Shown: positions 23,579 to 33,802, counted from the stretch's first letter. The stretch is 39,644 nt of DNA from Geobacter sp. (GCA_003490025.1 DNJC01000091.1:886-40529); one strand, 5' to 3'. The notes: a model not told the origin generated them from the letters alone. Program-made: numbers and translations.

Positions 23579-23607
23579 TTGACCTTATCGCTTCTTTTGC
23601 GTAACAT
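23579..23607 (+). promoter_or_regulatory. Sigma-70-type promoter of the rhodanese operon
   Basis: TTGACC (23579-23584) and TAACAT (23602-23607) are separated by exactly 17 bases. Transcription would start near 23613 and give a GC-rich leader of about 110 nt. Confidence 0.6.
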
Positions 23608-23609
23608 CT

Positions 23610-23710
23610 GACAGGTGGCGCTTGCGCCGTCACCCCTGTCGCGGCGGCAGGGCTCTTTTCCCACTCAAAACGATCCCCCGGCTTTCTTGCTCAGGCCGGG
23701 GTGGCGAGAG
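23610..23710 (+). other. Candidate structured leader RNA before the rhodanese gene
   Basis: The leader contains several inverted repeats: GACAGG (23610-23615) with CCTGTC (23635-23640) enclosing GGCG/CGCC around CTTG; GGG/CCC around CTCTTTT (about 23650-23662); and CCCCGGC (23676-23682) with GCCGGGG (23695-23701). I cannot match it to a known riboswitch class. Base composition alone could produce such stems, so function is only a possibility. Confidence 0.35.
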
Positions 23711-23721
23711 TCGAAGTGATC

Positions 23722-24216
23722 ATGCTAAAGAACAGCTGGCTTGGCACTGCTGCGGAAGCAGTTGTCATAGTGGCCATATCCACCGTGCTCGGCCTTTCCT
23801 GGAACAGGACCCTGCTGACGGGAGCCTGGAAGGGCGAGCCGACGCAGCAGGTGGAGGTGGCCCAGCAGGGAGCGGTGTTGCCGATGCCGATCGGGCTCGC
23901 CCAGGTGAAAGAGCTGAGTGACGCGGGGCAGGCTCTGCTCGTTGACGCGAGAAGCAGCGCAAGCTATGCCGAGGAACACATAGCGGGCGCGCTCACGCTC
24001 CCGCTCGAAGAGGCGCGCGGGAAGTCGGCGTCGCTTAGGGGAAGGTTTCCGGCTGGCGCCACCATCATCGCCTACTGCAACGGTTTCTCCTGCCACGACA
24101 GCATGGAACTCGGGAAACTCCTGATCCAGGCCGGGTACAGCTCGGTGTACGTCTTTGAGGGAGGGCTCCCGGAATGGCGCGACGCGGGCCACCCCGTGGC
24201 AAAGGGGGGAAAATGA
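23722..24216 (+). CDS. Membrane-anchored rhodanese-like protein
   Basis: A 164-residue protein with an N-terminal membrane anchor (about residues 9-28) and one rhodanese domain (about 55-160). Features: LVDARSSASYAEEHIAGALTLPLEE, the active-site loop with Cys119 in YCNGFSCHDS, and a C-terminal YVFEGGLPEWRDAGHPV. It probably handles sulfane sulfur or a thiol carrier at the periplasmic face of the membrane. A GTG at 23701 in frame would add seven residues but lies in the leader hairpin. It is coupled by ATGA overlap to a DoxX/MauE-type gene, a pairing that supports a redox/sulfur role. Confidence 0.85.
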   Translation: MLKNSWLGTAAEAVVIVAISTVLGLSWNRTLLTGAWKGEPTQQVEVAQQGAVLPMPIGLAQVKELSDAGQALLVDARSSASYAEEHIAGALTLPLEEARGKSASLRGRFPAGATIIAYCNGFSCHDSMELGKLLIQAGYSSVYVFEGGLPEWRDAGHPVAKGGK

Positions 24217-24650
24217 GCCTCCTGAAGCGATACCTCCCGGCAGCCGTCAGAATATCCCTTGGCGCCGTCTTCATCTACGCCGCCCTTCCGAAGATCGCCG
24301 ACCCTGCCGCCTTCGCGGGGAGCGTGGCTGCGTACCGGATACTCCCCTACTTCGGGAGCTACCTTGCGGCCGCGGTGCTCCCCTTCCTTGAACTGATCTG
24401 CGGCATGCTCCTTGTCTGCCGCTGGCGGGTAAAAACCGCGGCACTGATCATCGCGGCGATGAATCTCCTCTTTATAGCCGCTCTCGCTTCGGCCATAGCG
24501 CGCGGGCTGGACATCGACTGCGGCTGCTTCCGGCAGGGGGGGGCGAAGACCTCCCCATGGCTCGCCCTGGGGAGGGACGTCCTGTTCCTCGCCATGACGG
24601 CGCTGGTGCTCCGGTTCGAGAAAAAGGATGCAACGACGGCAGCGCCCTGA
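24213..24650 (+). CDS. DoxX/MauE-family membrane protein
   Basis: A 145-residue protein with about four membrane helices that fits the DoxX/MauE family: RISLGAVFIYAALPKIADPAAFAGSVAAY at the start and a CGC motif (C103, C105 in DCGCFRQGG) in a loop. The CxC pair is typical of MauE-like proteins that pass electrons to thiols. The ATG at 24213 overlaps the rhodanese stop (ATGA) and follows a G-rich ribosome site; an upstream in-frame start at 24174 lies inside the rhodanese gene and is rejected. Together with the rhodanese it likely forms a membrane sulfur/thiol redox unit. Confidence 0.82.
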   Translation: MSLLKRYLPAAVRISLGAVFIYAALPKIADPAAFAGSVAAYRILPYFGSYLAAAVLPFLELICGMLLVCRWRVKTAALIIAAMNLLFIAALASAIARGLDIDCGCFRQGGAKTSPWLALGRDVLFLAMTALVLRFEKKDATTAAP

Positions 24651-24723
24651 CTCCCTTCACCCTTCCCTGCCCCACCTTCGCCTCCGGTGAAGCCCCCAAT
24701 CGCTACCGAATTCCTGCCGCGGC

Positions 24724-24752
24724 TTGCAGTTTCGCCTGAAATACTGTAGGAT
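24724..24752 (+). promoter_or_regulatory. Candidate plsY promoter
   Basis: TTGCAG (24724-24729) and TAGGAT (24747-24752) are separated by 17 bases, 37 bases before the plsY start codon. Confidence 0.45.
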
Positions 24753-24788
24753 GCGCCGATATTTTCATTAAGCATCAGGGAGATCATT

Positions 24789-25370
24789 TTGCAAGAAACA
24801 GCCCTCCTCATATGCGCGTACCTGCTCGGTTCCGTACCGACCGGCCTGCTCCTCGCCAGAAGCATGGGGGTCAACATCAGGGAGACCGGCAGCGGCAATA
24901 TCGGCGCCACCAACGTCTACCGCACCATGGGAAGAAAGGTGGGGATCCTGACCCTCATCGGCGACTGCCTGAAGGGGCTGATCCCGGTGCTGGTCGCCAA
25001 GTCGCTCGCCCTTCCGCCTGTCTGGATCGCAGCCATCGGTCTTGCCGCCTTCCTGGGGCACGTCTACACGGTATTCCTCGGCTTCAAGGGGGGAAAGGGT
25101 GTGGCAACGGCGCTGGGCGTCTTCCTCGGCACCTCCTGGCTGGCGGTCCTTTTCGGCGTGGTCATCTTCGCCGTCGTCCTCTACAAGTGGCGCTACGTCT
25201 CCCTCGCCTCCATCACCGCCGCCGCGCTGATCCCGGTCCTGGTCTGGCTGGTCCAGGGGGGGCCGGAACTGATCGTCATGTCGCTCGCCATCGCAGCCCT
25301 GGTCATCTTCAGGCACCACGAGAACATCGCACGCCTGCGGGCCGGGACCGAAAGCAAGTTCAAGGCATAA
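24789..25370 (+). CDS. plsY: Acyl-phosphate:glycerol-3-phosphate acyltransferase
   Basis: PlsY makes lysophosphatidate from acyl-phosphate and glycerol-3-phosphate, the first step of membrane phospholipid synthesis. The 193-residue protein has about five to seven membrane helices and the conserved loops GSGNIGATNVYRTMG (about 36-50), GHVYTVFLGFKGGKGVAT (about 90-107) and HHENIARLRAGTESKF at the C-terminus. The start is TTG at 24789 with AGGGAGAT just upstream; there is no ATG in a suitable place. It stands alone between its own promoter and an uninformative 240-bp gap. Confidence 0.93.
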   Translation: MQETALLICAYLLGSVPTGLLLARSMGVNIRETGSGNIGATNVYRTMGRKVGILTLIGDCLKGLIPVLVAKSLALPPVWIAAIGLAAFLGHVYTVFLGFKGGKGVATALGVFLGTSWLAVLFGVVIFAVVLYKWRYVSLASITAAALIPVLVWLVQGGPELIVMSLAIAALVIFRHHENIARLRAGTESKFKA

Positions 25371-25610
25371 GAAAACCCAGAGGATCGACACGGGCAGGAG
25401 GGCCATTTCACCCGTCCCCGGACCTTGCCTGCTGGGTGATTTGCACCGACTCCCGCCCCCTCCCCCCCTAATAGCACCTGCCTTCCGACGCAGCCTCGCC
25501 ATAAGTGAGCGAAATTCCGCCGCCCTCAAAACTGTTCACAGTCGGGTACAGCTTTTGCTGTTGCAACGTGGGTCATTTGCACGACCACACTTCGCACCGG
25601 AGGATAATTG

Positions 25611-26618
25611 ATGCTCGCCGTGAACAAGAGGATTGCGCCAGCCGCCGTCGCCGCACTGCTGCTTTTCGCCATACCCGCCTGCAACTCCTCGAAAGAGACC
25701 CCGCAACAAGCCTCGCTCTCGAACGAGCAGGGCTCCCCCAAGGATGTCGTTCAGAAGGTGAATGGAACGATCATCACCCGGGGAGATGTGAACCGCGCCG
25801 TCATGGCGCTCCTGGAACAAGGGCAGACCGCCCAGCCGCCGACCCCGGAAGCGATGCGGCAGGCAAGCCAGGAGGCCCTGGACCAGCTCGTGTCCGCGGA
25901 ACTCCTGTACCAGGCAGCGGGGAAGATGGAGATAAAGGATCTGGACCGGCAGGTGGCGCAAAAGCTTGCCCAGTCGCGCGCCACCAAAAGAAACGACGAG
26001 GAGTTCCAAAAGTCGCTCAAGGATATGGGGCTCACCTTGCAGGACCTGCAGGAGCTGATCCGCAAGGATGTGGTCATCAGCAACTTCGTCGAAAAGAACT
26101 TCGTGCCCAAGGCGGCCGTGTCGGATGCGGAGGCCAAGCAGTTCTACGAGGCAAACAAGGACAAGTTTCAGTTGGGCGAGATGGTGAGGGCGAGCCACAT
26201 ACTGATCGGGATAACGGAGAACGCAGGCGCCGAGGAGAAGGATAAGGCACGGGAAAAGGCGCAGGGCCTGCTGAAGAGGGTGAAGGAGGGTGAGGATTTC
26301 GGCGTACTCGCCGGCACCAACTCCAACTGCCCCAGCAAGGTACGGGGCGGGGATCTCGGCGCCTTCGGCAAGGGGAAGATGGACCCCGTCTTCGAAAAGG
26401 CCGCCTTCGCGCTGAAGCCGGGGAAGATAAGCGACGTGGTGGAGACCCGATTCGGTTATCACATCATCAAGCTGACGGAGAAAAAGGAGGCCCGCGCCGA
26501 GAGTTACGATGGGGCGAAGGCGCGGATACAGTCCTACCTGCAAAAGGAGAAGACCCTGAAGCTCGTCTCGGACTTCGTCTCGGAACTGCGCGGCAAGGCG
26601 AAGATCGAAAAGATTTAG
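25611..26618 (+). CDS. Parvulin-type peptidyl-prolyl isomerase lipoprotein
   Basis: A 335-residue envelope chaperone. It has a lipoprotein signal peptide with lipobox ending at Cys24 (AIPAC/NSSKE), a SurA/PrsA-like N-terminal helical domain (about 40-170, DVVQKVNGTIITRGDVNRAV) and one PpiC rotamase domain (about 185-285) with RASHILIGI, GGDLGAFGKGKMDPVFEKAAFALKPGKISDVVETRFGYHIIKL. A short basic helical tail follows. It likely helps fold exported proteins, possibly secretion substrates, though the substrate is not visible from sequence. GGAGGA precedes the ATG. Its end faces rpoH across a shared terminator. Confidence 0.92.
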   Translation: MLAVNKRIAPAAVAALLLFAIPACNSSKETPQQASLSNEQGSPKDVVQKVNGTIITRGDVNRAVMALLEQGQTAQPPTPEAMRQASQEALDQLVSAELLYQAAGKMEIKDLDRQVAQKLAQSRATKRNDEEFQKSLKDMGLTLQDLQELIRKDVVISNFVEKNFVPKAAVSDAEAKQFYEANKDKFQLGEMVRASHILIGITENAGAEEKDKAREKAQGLLKRVKEGEDFGVLAGTNSNCPSKVRGGDLGAFGKGKMDPVFEKAAFALKPGKISDVVETRFGYHIIKLTEKKEARAESYDGAKARIQSYLQKEKTLKLVSDFVSELRGKAKIEKI

Positions 26619-26652
26619 AAGGAGTCGATGCCGGCAGCCAATGGAAACGACG

Positions 26653-26679
26653 AGGGGCGCTCCCGATGGAAGCGCCCCT
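26653..26679. terminator. Bidirectional terminator between ppiC-type gene and rpoH
   Basis: A 9-bp stem AGGGGCGCT (26653-26661) with AGCGCCCCT (26671-26679) and a nine-base loop lies between two convergent genes. T-rich sequence follows on the plus strand at 26698-26711, at some distance. Confidence 0.65.
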
Positions 26680-26709
26680 TGTCATGCTGCGATGGCTTTT
26701 GTTTTTTTG

Positions 26710-27570
26710 TCAGGCTCCCTCGAGTTCGAGGACCAGCGGGGTCAGGAAGCGTTTCATCTTCTTGAGCGCCCCCTCCTCGATCTGGCGCACCCTCTCCCTG
26801 GAGATGGTGAAGTGGTCGGCGATTTCCTGCAGCGTCATCGGGGTGTCCGAGGTGACCCTGCGCTCGATGACGAAGCGCTCCTTCTCGTTCAGGTGCTCGA
26901 GCGCGCTCGCCACCCCCTGCTCCAGGCGCCTGGCCTCCTGCCGTTCGGCCAGGAGTTCCTCCTGGTTCTCGCGCAGGTCCGGAATGCTTTCCAGGAAGGT
27001 TCCACCGCCCCCCTCCCCTTCGAACATCTCGACATCGAGAGAGAGTTCCCCCCTCAGGCGCTGCTCCATCTCCTGCGCCTCGGCGTCCTTCACGTCGAGC
27101 GAGATGGCGGCCGCGTGGAGGTCCCCCTCGCCGGTCATGTTGATGATGGCCTGCTTCGCCTGGTTCAGCTTGAAGAACAGCTTCCTCTGCGCCTGGGTGG
27201 TCCCGATCTTCAGGAGGCTCCAGGCGGAGATAATGTGGTTTTGAATGTACGCCCTGATCCACCATACCGCGTAGGAGATGAGCCGCACCCCTTTCGACGG
27301 GTCGAATTTGCGGACCGCCATCATCAGGCCGACATTCCCTTCCTGGATCAGGTCCAGCATCTTCATGCCGTAGGAGCGGTACTCACCGGCTATCTTCACC
27401 ACGAATCTGAGGTTCCCGGTGATCAGCTTGTGGGCCGCCTCCAGGTCCCCCCCGTCGCGGAACCTGCACGCCAGGGTCAACTCCTCGTCCGCCGAAAGAA
27501 GCGGGAAGCGGTTGATCTCAGCGAGGTACAGCGTAAGGCTATCTATTGGTACCGGCATGGTATAGGTCAT
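26710..27570 (-). CDS. rpoH: Heat-shock sigma factor RpoH (sigma-32)
   Basis: A 286-residue sigma factor. Region 2 includes FVVKIAGEYRSYGMKMLDLIQEGNVGLMMAVRKFDPSKG and SYAVWWIRAYIQNHI, region 2.4/3 has the RpoH box QRKLFFKL (128-135), and region 4.2 has TLQEIADHFTISRERVRQIEEGALKKMKRF. The RpoH box separates it from the general sigma-70 and stationary-phase factors. The start at MTYTMPVP (27570) follows a GGAG-containing leader; the frame is open further upstream but crosses the CIRCE element. The promoter and CIRCE site upstream show that HrcA regulates it. It would drive chaperone and protease genes such as clpB at 31154. Confidence 0.93.
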   Translation of the reverse strand: MTYTMPVPIDSLTLYLAEINRFPLLSADEELTLACRFRDGGDLEAAHKLITGNLRFVVKIAGEYRSYGMKMLDLIQEGNVGLMMAVRKFDPSKGVRLISYAVWWIRAYIQNHIISAWSLLKIGTTQAQRKLFFKLNQAKQAIINMTGEGDLHAAAISLDVKDAEAQEMEQRLRGELSLDVEMFEGEGGGGTFLESIPDLRENQEELLAERQEARRLEQGVASALEHLNEKERFVIERRVTSDTPMTLQEIADHFTISRERVRQIEEGALKKMKRFLTPLVLELEGA

Positions 27571-27608
27571 GTTCCGTCTCTCCGGAGTGCCAGTTTGCCT
27601 GCTGCCTG

Positions 27609-27635
27609 TTAGCACTCTACACTTCCGAGCGCTAA
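27609..27635 (-). promoter_or_regulatory. CIRCE operator (HrcA site) of rpoH
   Basis: TTAGCACTC (27609-27617), nine bases, then GAGCGCTAA (27627-27635): the CIRCE inverted repeat TTAGCACTC-N9-GAGTGCTAA with one mismatch. It begins two bases (27635/27637) after the -10 element of the rpoH promoter on the minus strand, so HrcA binding would block transcription. Confidence 0.93.
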
Positions 27636-27636
27636 C

Positions 27637-27665
27637 AATATAGCAACTGCACCACAAAAAATCAA
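27637..27665 (-). promoter_or_regulatory. Sigma-70 promoter of rpoH
   Basis: On the minus strand TTGATT (27665-27660) and TATATT (27642-27637) are separated by exactly 17 bases. The CIRCE operator follows immediately downstream. Confidence 0.75.
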
Positions 27666-27803
27666 GGGGGTGGACGAAATATCCCCGGCGGGATCAGGGG
27701 GTTGCGGCGGGTTAAATTGCTTGCCCCTGCGTGCGGAATTGTGGTAAACGAAAAGATCTAACAATAGCGACGCCTGGCGCCGAAAATCCGGAGGTTCTGC
27801 TAC

Positions 27804-28877
27804 ATGGAGATCAAGATTGTACCTGTGAGCGAGGGGGAGAAAAAGGCCAAGTACACCGACGAGTCGCAGCTCGGGTTCGGCACGAAATTTACCGATTACA
27901 TGCTGCTGGTCGAATGGAAGGCCGGACAGGGGTGGGTCGATGGCCGCATCAAGAAGAACGAGCCGTTCCAGATCGACCCGGCGGCGATGGTTCTGCACTA
28001 CGCCCAGGAGATCTTCGAGGGGCTGAAAGCCTACAAGTGGAAGGACGGCACCGTCGCGCTGTTCCGTCCCGAGATGAACGCCCGCCGCTTCAACCACTCG
28101 GCCGAACGGCTCTGCATGCCCGAGGTCCCCGAGGAGCTTTTCGTGCAGGGGATCGAGCAGCTGGTCTCCCTGGAGCGCGACTGGATCCCGAAGGCGGAAG
28201 GGACCTCGCTGTACATCCGGCCCACGATGATCGCGATGGAGCCCCACGTCGGCATCAAGCCCTCCGACCACTACTATTTCTACGTGATACTCTCCCCGGT
28301 CGGCGCCTACTACGCGAAAGGCTTCAACCCCGTCAGCATCATGGTGGAGGACAAGTACGTGCGCGCCGTCCCCGGCGGCACCGGGGAAGCCAAGACCGGA
28401 GGCAACTATGCAGGTTCGCTGAAGGCGGGGCTCGAGGCCAAGAAGAAAGGTTTCGACCAGGTGCTCTGGCTGGACGGCGTGCATAAGCGTTACATCGAGG
28501 AAGTCGGTTCGATGAACATGTTCTTCGCCTACGGCGACACCATCGTCACCGCGCCGCTCGAGGGGACCATCCTGCACGGCATCACCCGCGACTCCGTGTT
28601 GACCCTGGCGAAATCGATGAACCTCAAGATCGAGGAGCGCCGGCTCGATGTGAACGACCTGATGAAAGACCTGAAGAGCGGGAAGATCACGGAGGCGTTC
28701 GGCAGCGGCACGGCGGCGGTGGTCACCCCGGTAGGGACGCTCTCCTACGCCGGTGAGTCGGTCCAGGTGGGCGACGGCGGCGTCGGCAGGCACACCCAGA
28801 CCCTTTACGACACGCTGACCGGGATTCAGACCGGCAAGGTCGAAGACAAGTTCGGCTGGATCAGGAAGGTAAAATAG
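27804..28877 (+). CDS. ilvE: Branched-chain amino-acid aminotransferase
   Basis: A 357-residue fold-type IV PLP enzyme that interconverts leucine, isoleucine and valine with their 2-oxo acids using glutamate/2-oxoglutarate in the cytosol. It has the class IIb BCAT features HYAQEIFEGLKAY, RPTMIAMEPHVG, the catalytic Lys197 in AKTGGNYAGS, and LWLDGVHKRYIEEVGSMNMFF, TPLEGTILHGITRDSVL (read as APLEGTILHGITRDSVL here) and EAFGSGTAAVVTPVG. CGGAGG precedes the ATG. It appears to be a single-gene unit with a downstream hairpin. Confidence 0.95.
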   Translation: MEIKIVPVSEGEKKAKYTDESQLGFGTKFTDYMLLVEWKAGQGWVDGRIKKNEPFQIDPAAMVLHYAQEIFEGLKAYKWKDGTVALFRPEMNARRFNHSAERLCMPEVPEELFVQGIEQLVSLERDWIPKAEGTSLYIRPTMIAMEPHVGIKPSDHYYFYVILSPVGAYYAKGFNPVSIMVEDKYVRAVPGGTGEAKTGGNYAGSLKAGLEAKKKGFDQVLWLDGVHKRYIEEVGSMNMFFAYGDTIVTAPLEGTILHGITRDSVLTLAKSMNLKIEERRLDVNDLMKDLKSGKITEAFGSGTAAVVTPVGTLSYAGESVQVGDGGVGRHTQTLYDTLTGIQTGKVEDKFGWIRKVK

Positions 28878-28887
28878 CGTCCGAGGT

Positions 28888-28917
28888 CGCGCGGGGGAGG
28901 AGACCCTTCCCCGCGCG
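28888..28917. terminator. GC-rich hairpin after ilvE
   Basis: A 9-bp stem CGCGCGGGG (28888-28896) with CCCCGCGCG (28909-28917). There is little T-run, so it is at best a weak intrinsic terminator between the convergent ilvE gene and the minus-strand gene at 28927. Confidence 0.5.
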
Positions 28918-28926
28918 TATCACTTC

Positions 28927-29481
28927 TCAAAACAGTTCCATCTGTCCATTCAGCAGTTCACCCGGAGACGGGGCCACCCTCCCCCCGCCCTCAACTCCTT
29001 TCCATGACTGCCCGTTCCTGACCATTTCCTGGAGCCATCTTTTGGGCACGGCCCGGTATCGGCAGGGCTTCAGCGCACCAACGGTTATGGTGGCTGAAAC
29101 GACCCCACGCCGGATGCGCGGCACGATCTCGGTTATCTTCCCGACAAAGAGCAAGCAGCGGCTGGCGCCTTTATGCTCCAGGAGCAACTCGTCATCAATT
29201 ACCGCGAGACAAAGGGCGTGATGGCGTTTGTTGTCAAGGAAGAAGCTAACGGCACAACCGGGCGCAGGAACAAAGGGTTTCGATAGATCCTCGCCTGTCC
29301 AGACCTCCTCGTCATCCGCATCGTCATCCGGATCCTCATCGGGATCGTCATCGAGCTTCGGGAAATCATCCAGCCCATCTCCGTCCAGATGCAGATCGTC
29401 ATCGGCAGCAATTTCGGAATCGTTTTCGACCCCATATCCCTTTTCGTTGAAAGTGAACTTTGCCAACCTTGCCCCCTGCAT
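28927..29481 (-). CDS. Unrecognised protein with Asp-rich acidic segment
   Basis: A 184-residue protein I cannot assign. The ATG at 29481 has GGGGAAAT upstream; the frame stays open to 29646 but those codons lack a ribosome site. Residues about 22-60 are extremely acidic with DGDGLDD and repeated DDD/PDED elements, reminiscent of calcium-binding acidic loops. The C-terminal two thirds is a compact mixed region (PGCAVSFFLDNKRHHALCLAVIDDELLLEHKG...) with no known motif; RYRAVPKRWLQEMVRNGQSW near the end is basic. No signal peptide or membrane segment is seen. It lies beside the heptad-repeat tract. Confidence 0.6.
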   Translation of the reverse strand: MQGARLAKFTFNEKGYGVENDSEIAADDDLHLDGDGLDDFPKLDDDPDEDPDDDADDEEVWTGEDLSKPFVPAPGCAVSFFLDNKRHHALCLAVIDDELLLEHKGASRCLLFVGKITEIVPRIRRGVVSATITVGALKPCRYRAVPKRWLQEMVRNGQSWKGVEGGGRVAPSPGELLNGQMELF

Positions 29482-29639
29482 ATTTCCCCAGCGACTCTGA
29501 TTGCGCTTAATAGAGTCAGCCTTTGGCCGTAGATTCCCCTGCGGATAATGCCATATCTTGTCGCACACCACAAGTTTTGCCGCACAGCGGCGATGGAGGT
29601 TCAAGCTGGTTAGTCCCATTCCCACACCGACCCTCCCCC

Positions 29640-30090
29640 TCGCCATCGCGAGTACGAAGCTCGGTATCGTGGCTACGAAGCTCGATATCGCGGGTCGGTA
29701 TCACGATGCCTAAGCTCGGTATAGCGATGCCGAAGCTCGGTATAGCCATGCCGAAGCTCGGTATGGCGATGCCCAAGTTCGGTATGACGATGCCCAAGGT
29801 GGGTATGGCGATGCCCAAGGTGGGTATGGCGATGCCCAAGCTCGGTATAACGATGACGAAGTTCGGCATCACGATACAGAAGGTGGGTATGGCGATGCCC
29901 AAGTTCGACATAACGATGCCCAAGCTCGACATAACGATACCTAACTTCGGTATGGCGATGCCGAAGCTCGGTATAGCGATGCCCAAGTTCGGTATAGCGG
30001 TGATGAGGTTCGCTATAGCAAGTGCGAAGCTCGATATCGTGACAGTCAACTTCATCATCGCGACCACCAAGCTCGACATCTCGGCTGCGC
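29640..30090. repeat. Degenerate 21-bp tandem repeat, open in frame on both strands
   Basis: About 20 copies of a 21-bp unit, consensus GGTATAGCGATGCCGAAGCTC. Read on the plus strand it gives heptads like GIAMPKL; on the minus strand, in the register that shares wobble positions, it gives GIAIPSL/GIAIPSF. Differences between copies concentrate at unit positions 3, 6 and 15, the shared third codon positions, so it has evolved as coding sequence. Both frames are open for over 200 codons (29523-30143 plus; 29516-30271 minus), but neither has a convincing ribosome site. At the 29640-29700 end the minus-frame heptads change to ELRSHDT/ELRTRDG, which implies an old frameshift. I leave it as a repeat tract, not a called gene. 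Confidence 0.8.
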
Positions 30091-30245
30091 GGTCCTCATG
30101 GGGGGCTGTCCGGAATGCTTGGGTTACCTTGTGGCAGGAATGAAGCTCCTCCTTTCGGGGAAAAAGCTCCAGGAGGAAGTGAAGGCGAGAAGAGGAACCC
30201 GGATGAGACAGGGGAACGCTGCCGGGACCGAAATAAGAAGAAGTA

Positions 30246-30268
30246 GAGGGTGCTCTGGTGGCACCCTC
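30246..30268 (-). terminator. Hairpin after the minus-strand gene at 30293
   Basis: A perfect 8-bp inverted repeat GAGGGTGC (30246-30253) with GCACCCTC (30261-30268), seven-base loop, followed on the minus strand by T/C-rich sequence. It makes read-through from the upstream gene into the heptad tract less likely. Confidence 0.6.
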
Positions 30269-30292
30269 CACTCAATACCGTTTACTGACGGA

Positions 30293-30940
30293 TCAGGTGA
30301 TCGTTACGCTCGTGATTGCGGACCAGGGACCATGGCCATCAGGACCATGGAACCTCATTCGGAAGAAGGTGTTCCCCGCTTCCAAGTTCTCCATGACCAT
30401 GTTCGATGCGTCGGGATCGATCAACTTGTGGAACCAGTCTTCCTCAACAGAGGGGTCCTTCCTGTTGATATGAATCTCACTGTTAAACACGCCCGGCATC
30501 GTGGTGGCGCTACCTATGGCCTTCCCTCGTTCTCCGGTATTAACAACGCTGAAATCGGGAGGGGCTGTCAGGGGTAACTTGGTCCTGTTGTGGCTTCTGC
30601 GTTCTTGGGTGACTGAGAACCCGGTGGTGAAAAGCGCATCGGGATTCCGCACGGACAAGGCTTCCAGGACCGAGGCGATCTCATCCAGGAGCACGACAAT
30701 CTCCTCCGTGAGCTTGTCCCGCTCGCGGATCTGCAGTCGGTCGCCATTAGCCGCCAGGCGGAAGACCAAGAAATGTCTGTCCATCTTTTCAAAATACTGT
30801 TGCAGAACCGCGAGATGTGCCCCCCAGACGGCTTCCGGAAAGTTCGGATTACCAATCAGACAGTGCTTCACGTTCTGGTTGAAAGAGAAGAATTTCCCCG
30901 GGGCAAGTTTTCGATAGTCACGCTTTATCCTTCGTAGCAT
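30293..30940 (-). CDS. Unrecognised protein with C-terminal fibronectin-III-like end
   Basis: A 215-residue protein I do not recognise as a named family. The ATG at 30940 has AGGAGG just upstream; a GTG at 30955 overlaps that site and is rejected. The first half is helical and basic (MLRRIKRDYRKLAPGKFF..., DKLTEEIVVLLDEIASVLEAL). The C-terminus NTFFRMRFHGPDGHGPWSAITSVTI resembles the last strands of a fibronectin type III fold. There is no signal peptide. It may be one of the lineage-specific hypothetical families of Geobacterales; the function is unknown. Confidence 0.7.
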   Translation of the reverse strand: MLRRIKRDYRKLAPGKFFSFNQNVKHCLIGNPNFPEAVWGAHLAVLQQYFEKMDRHFLVFRLAANGDRLQIRERDKLTEEIVVLLDEIASVLEALSVRNPDALFTTGFSVTQERRSHNRTKLPLTAPPDFSVVNTGERGKAIGSATTMPGVFNSEIHINRKDPSVEEDWFHKLIDPDASNMVMENLEAGNTFFRMRFHGPDGHGPWSAITSVTIT

Positions 30941-31096
30941 CGCCACCTCCTTCACTCCCGTATGTTAACGCTCCAGGCTCTCCACAAAATTAGCCTCCGA
31001 TAATGGCGTAAAGAATATATATGGTCGCCGCCGTGTCAAGTCCTCGGTCCGCGGAAGGGGCGTTGAAGGGTGGTACGGCCTAAAAAGCGCCCCTAC

Positions 31097-31126
31097 CTTG
31101 ACAGTCCTCCACTGCCTCCCTATCTT
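31097..31126 (+). promoter_or_regulatory. clpB promoter with sigma-70 and sigma-32 features
   Basis: TTGACA (31098-31103) and TATCTT (31121-31126) with a 17-base spacer form a good sigma-70 promoter. The same stretch also reads as a sigma-32-type site: CTTGAC (31097-31102), 15 bases, then CCCTAT (31118-31123). RpoH control of clpB is expected from biology; the double fit is by eye. Confidence 0.6.
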
Positions 31127-31153
31127 CTAATAAGAGCTTTAGGAGGCGAGACC

Positions 31154-33757
<2,604 letters not shown>

Positions 33758-33773
33758 GCCGACACTAACTAAG

Positions 33774-33802
33774 TTGTAATTCCGGGCCAAAGCTGCTATC
33801 TT
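33774..33802 (+). promoter_or_regulatory. Sigma-70-type promoter of the NrfJ/OB-fold gene
   Basis: TTGTAA (33774-33779) and TATCTT (33797-33802) are separated by exactly 17 bases, just after the clpB stop codon. Confidence 0.6.

Noticed and set aside
29640..30090. The 21-bp array as a CRISPR
   Set aside because: Units are contiguous, degenerate and without spacers, and they keep an open frame; no cas genes are present.
30098..30917. Two plus-strand open frames opposite the 30293-30940 gene
   Set aside because: No ribosome sites, no domains; the minus-strand gene has AGGAGG and an organised protein.
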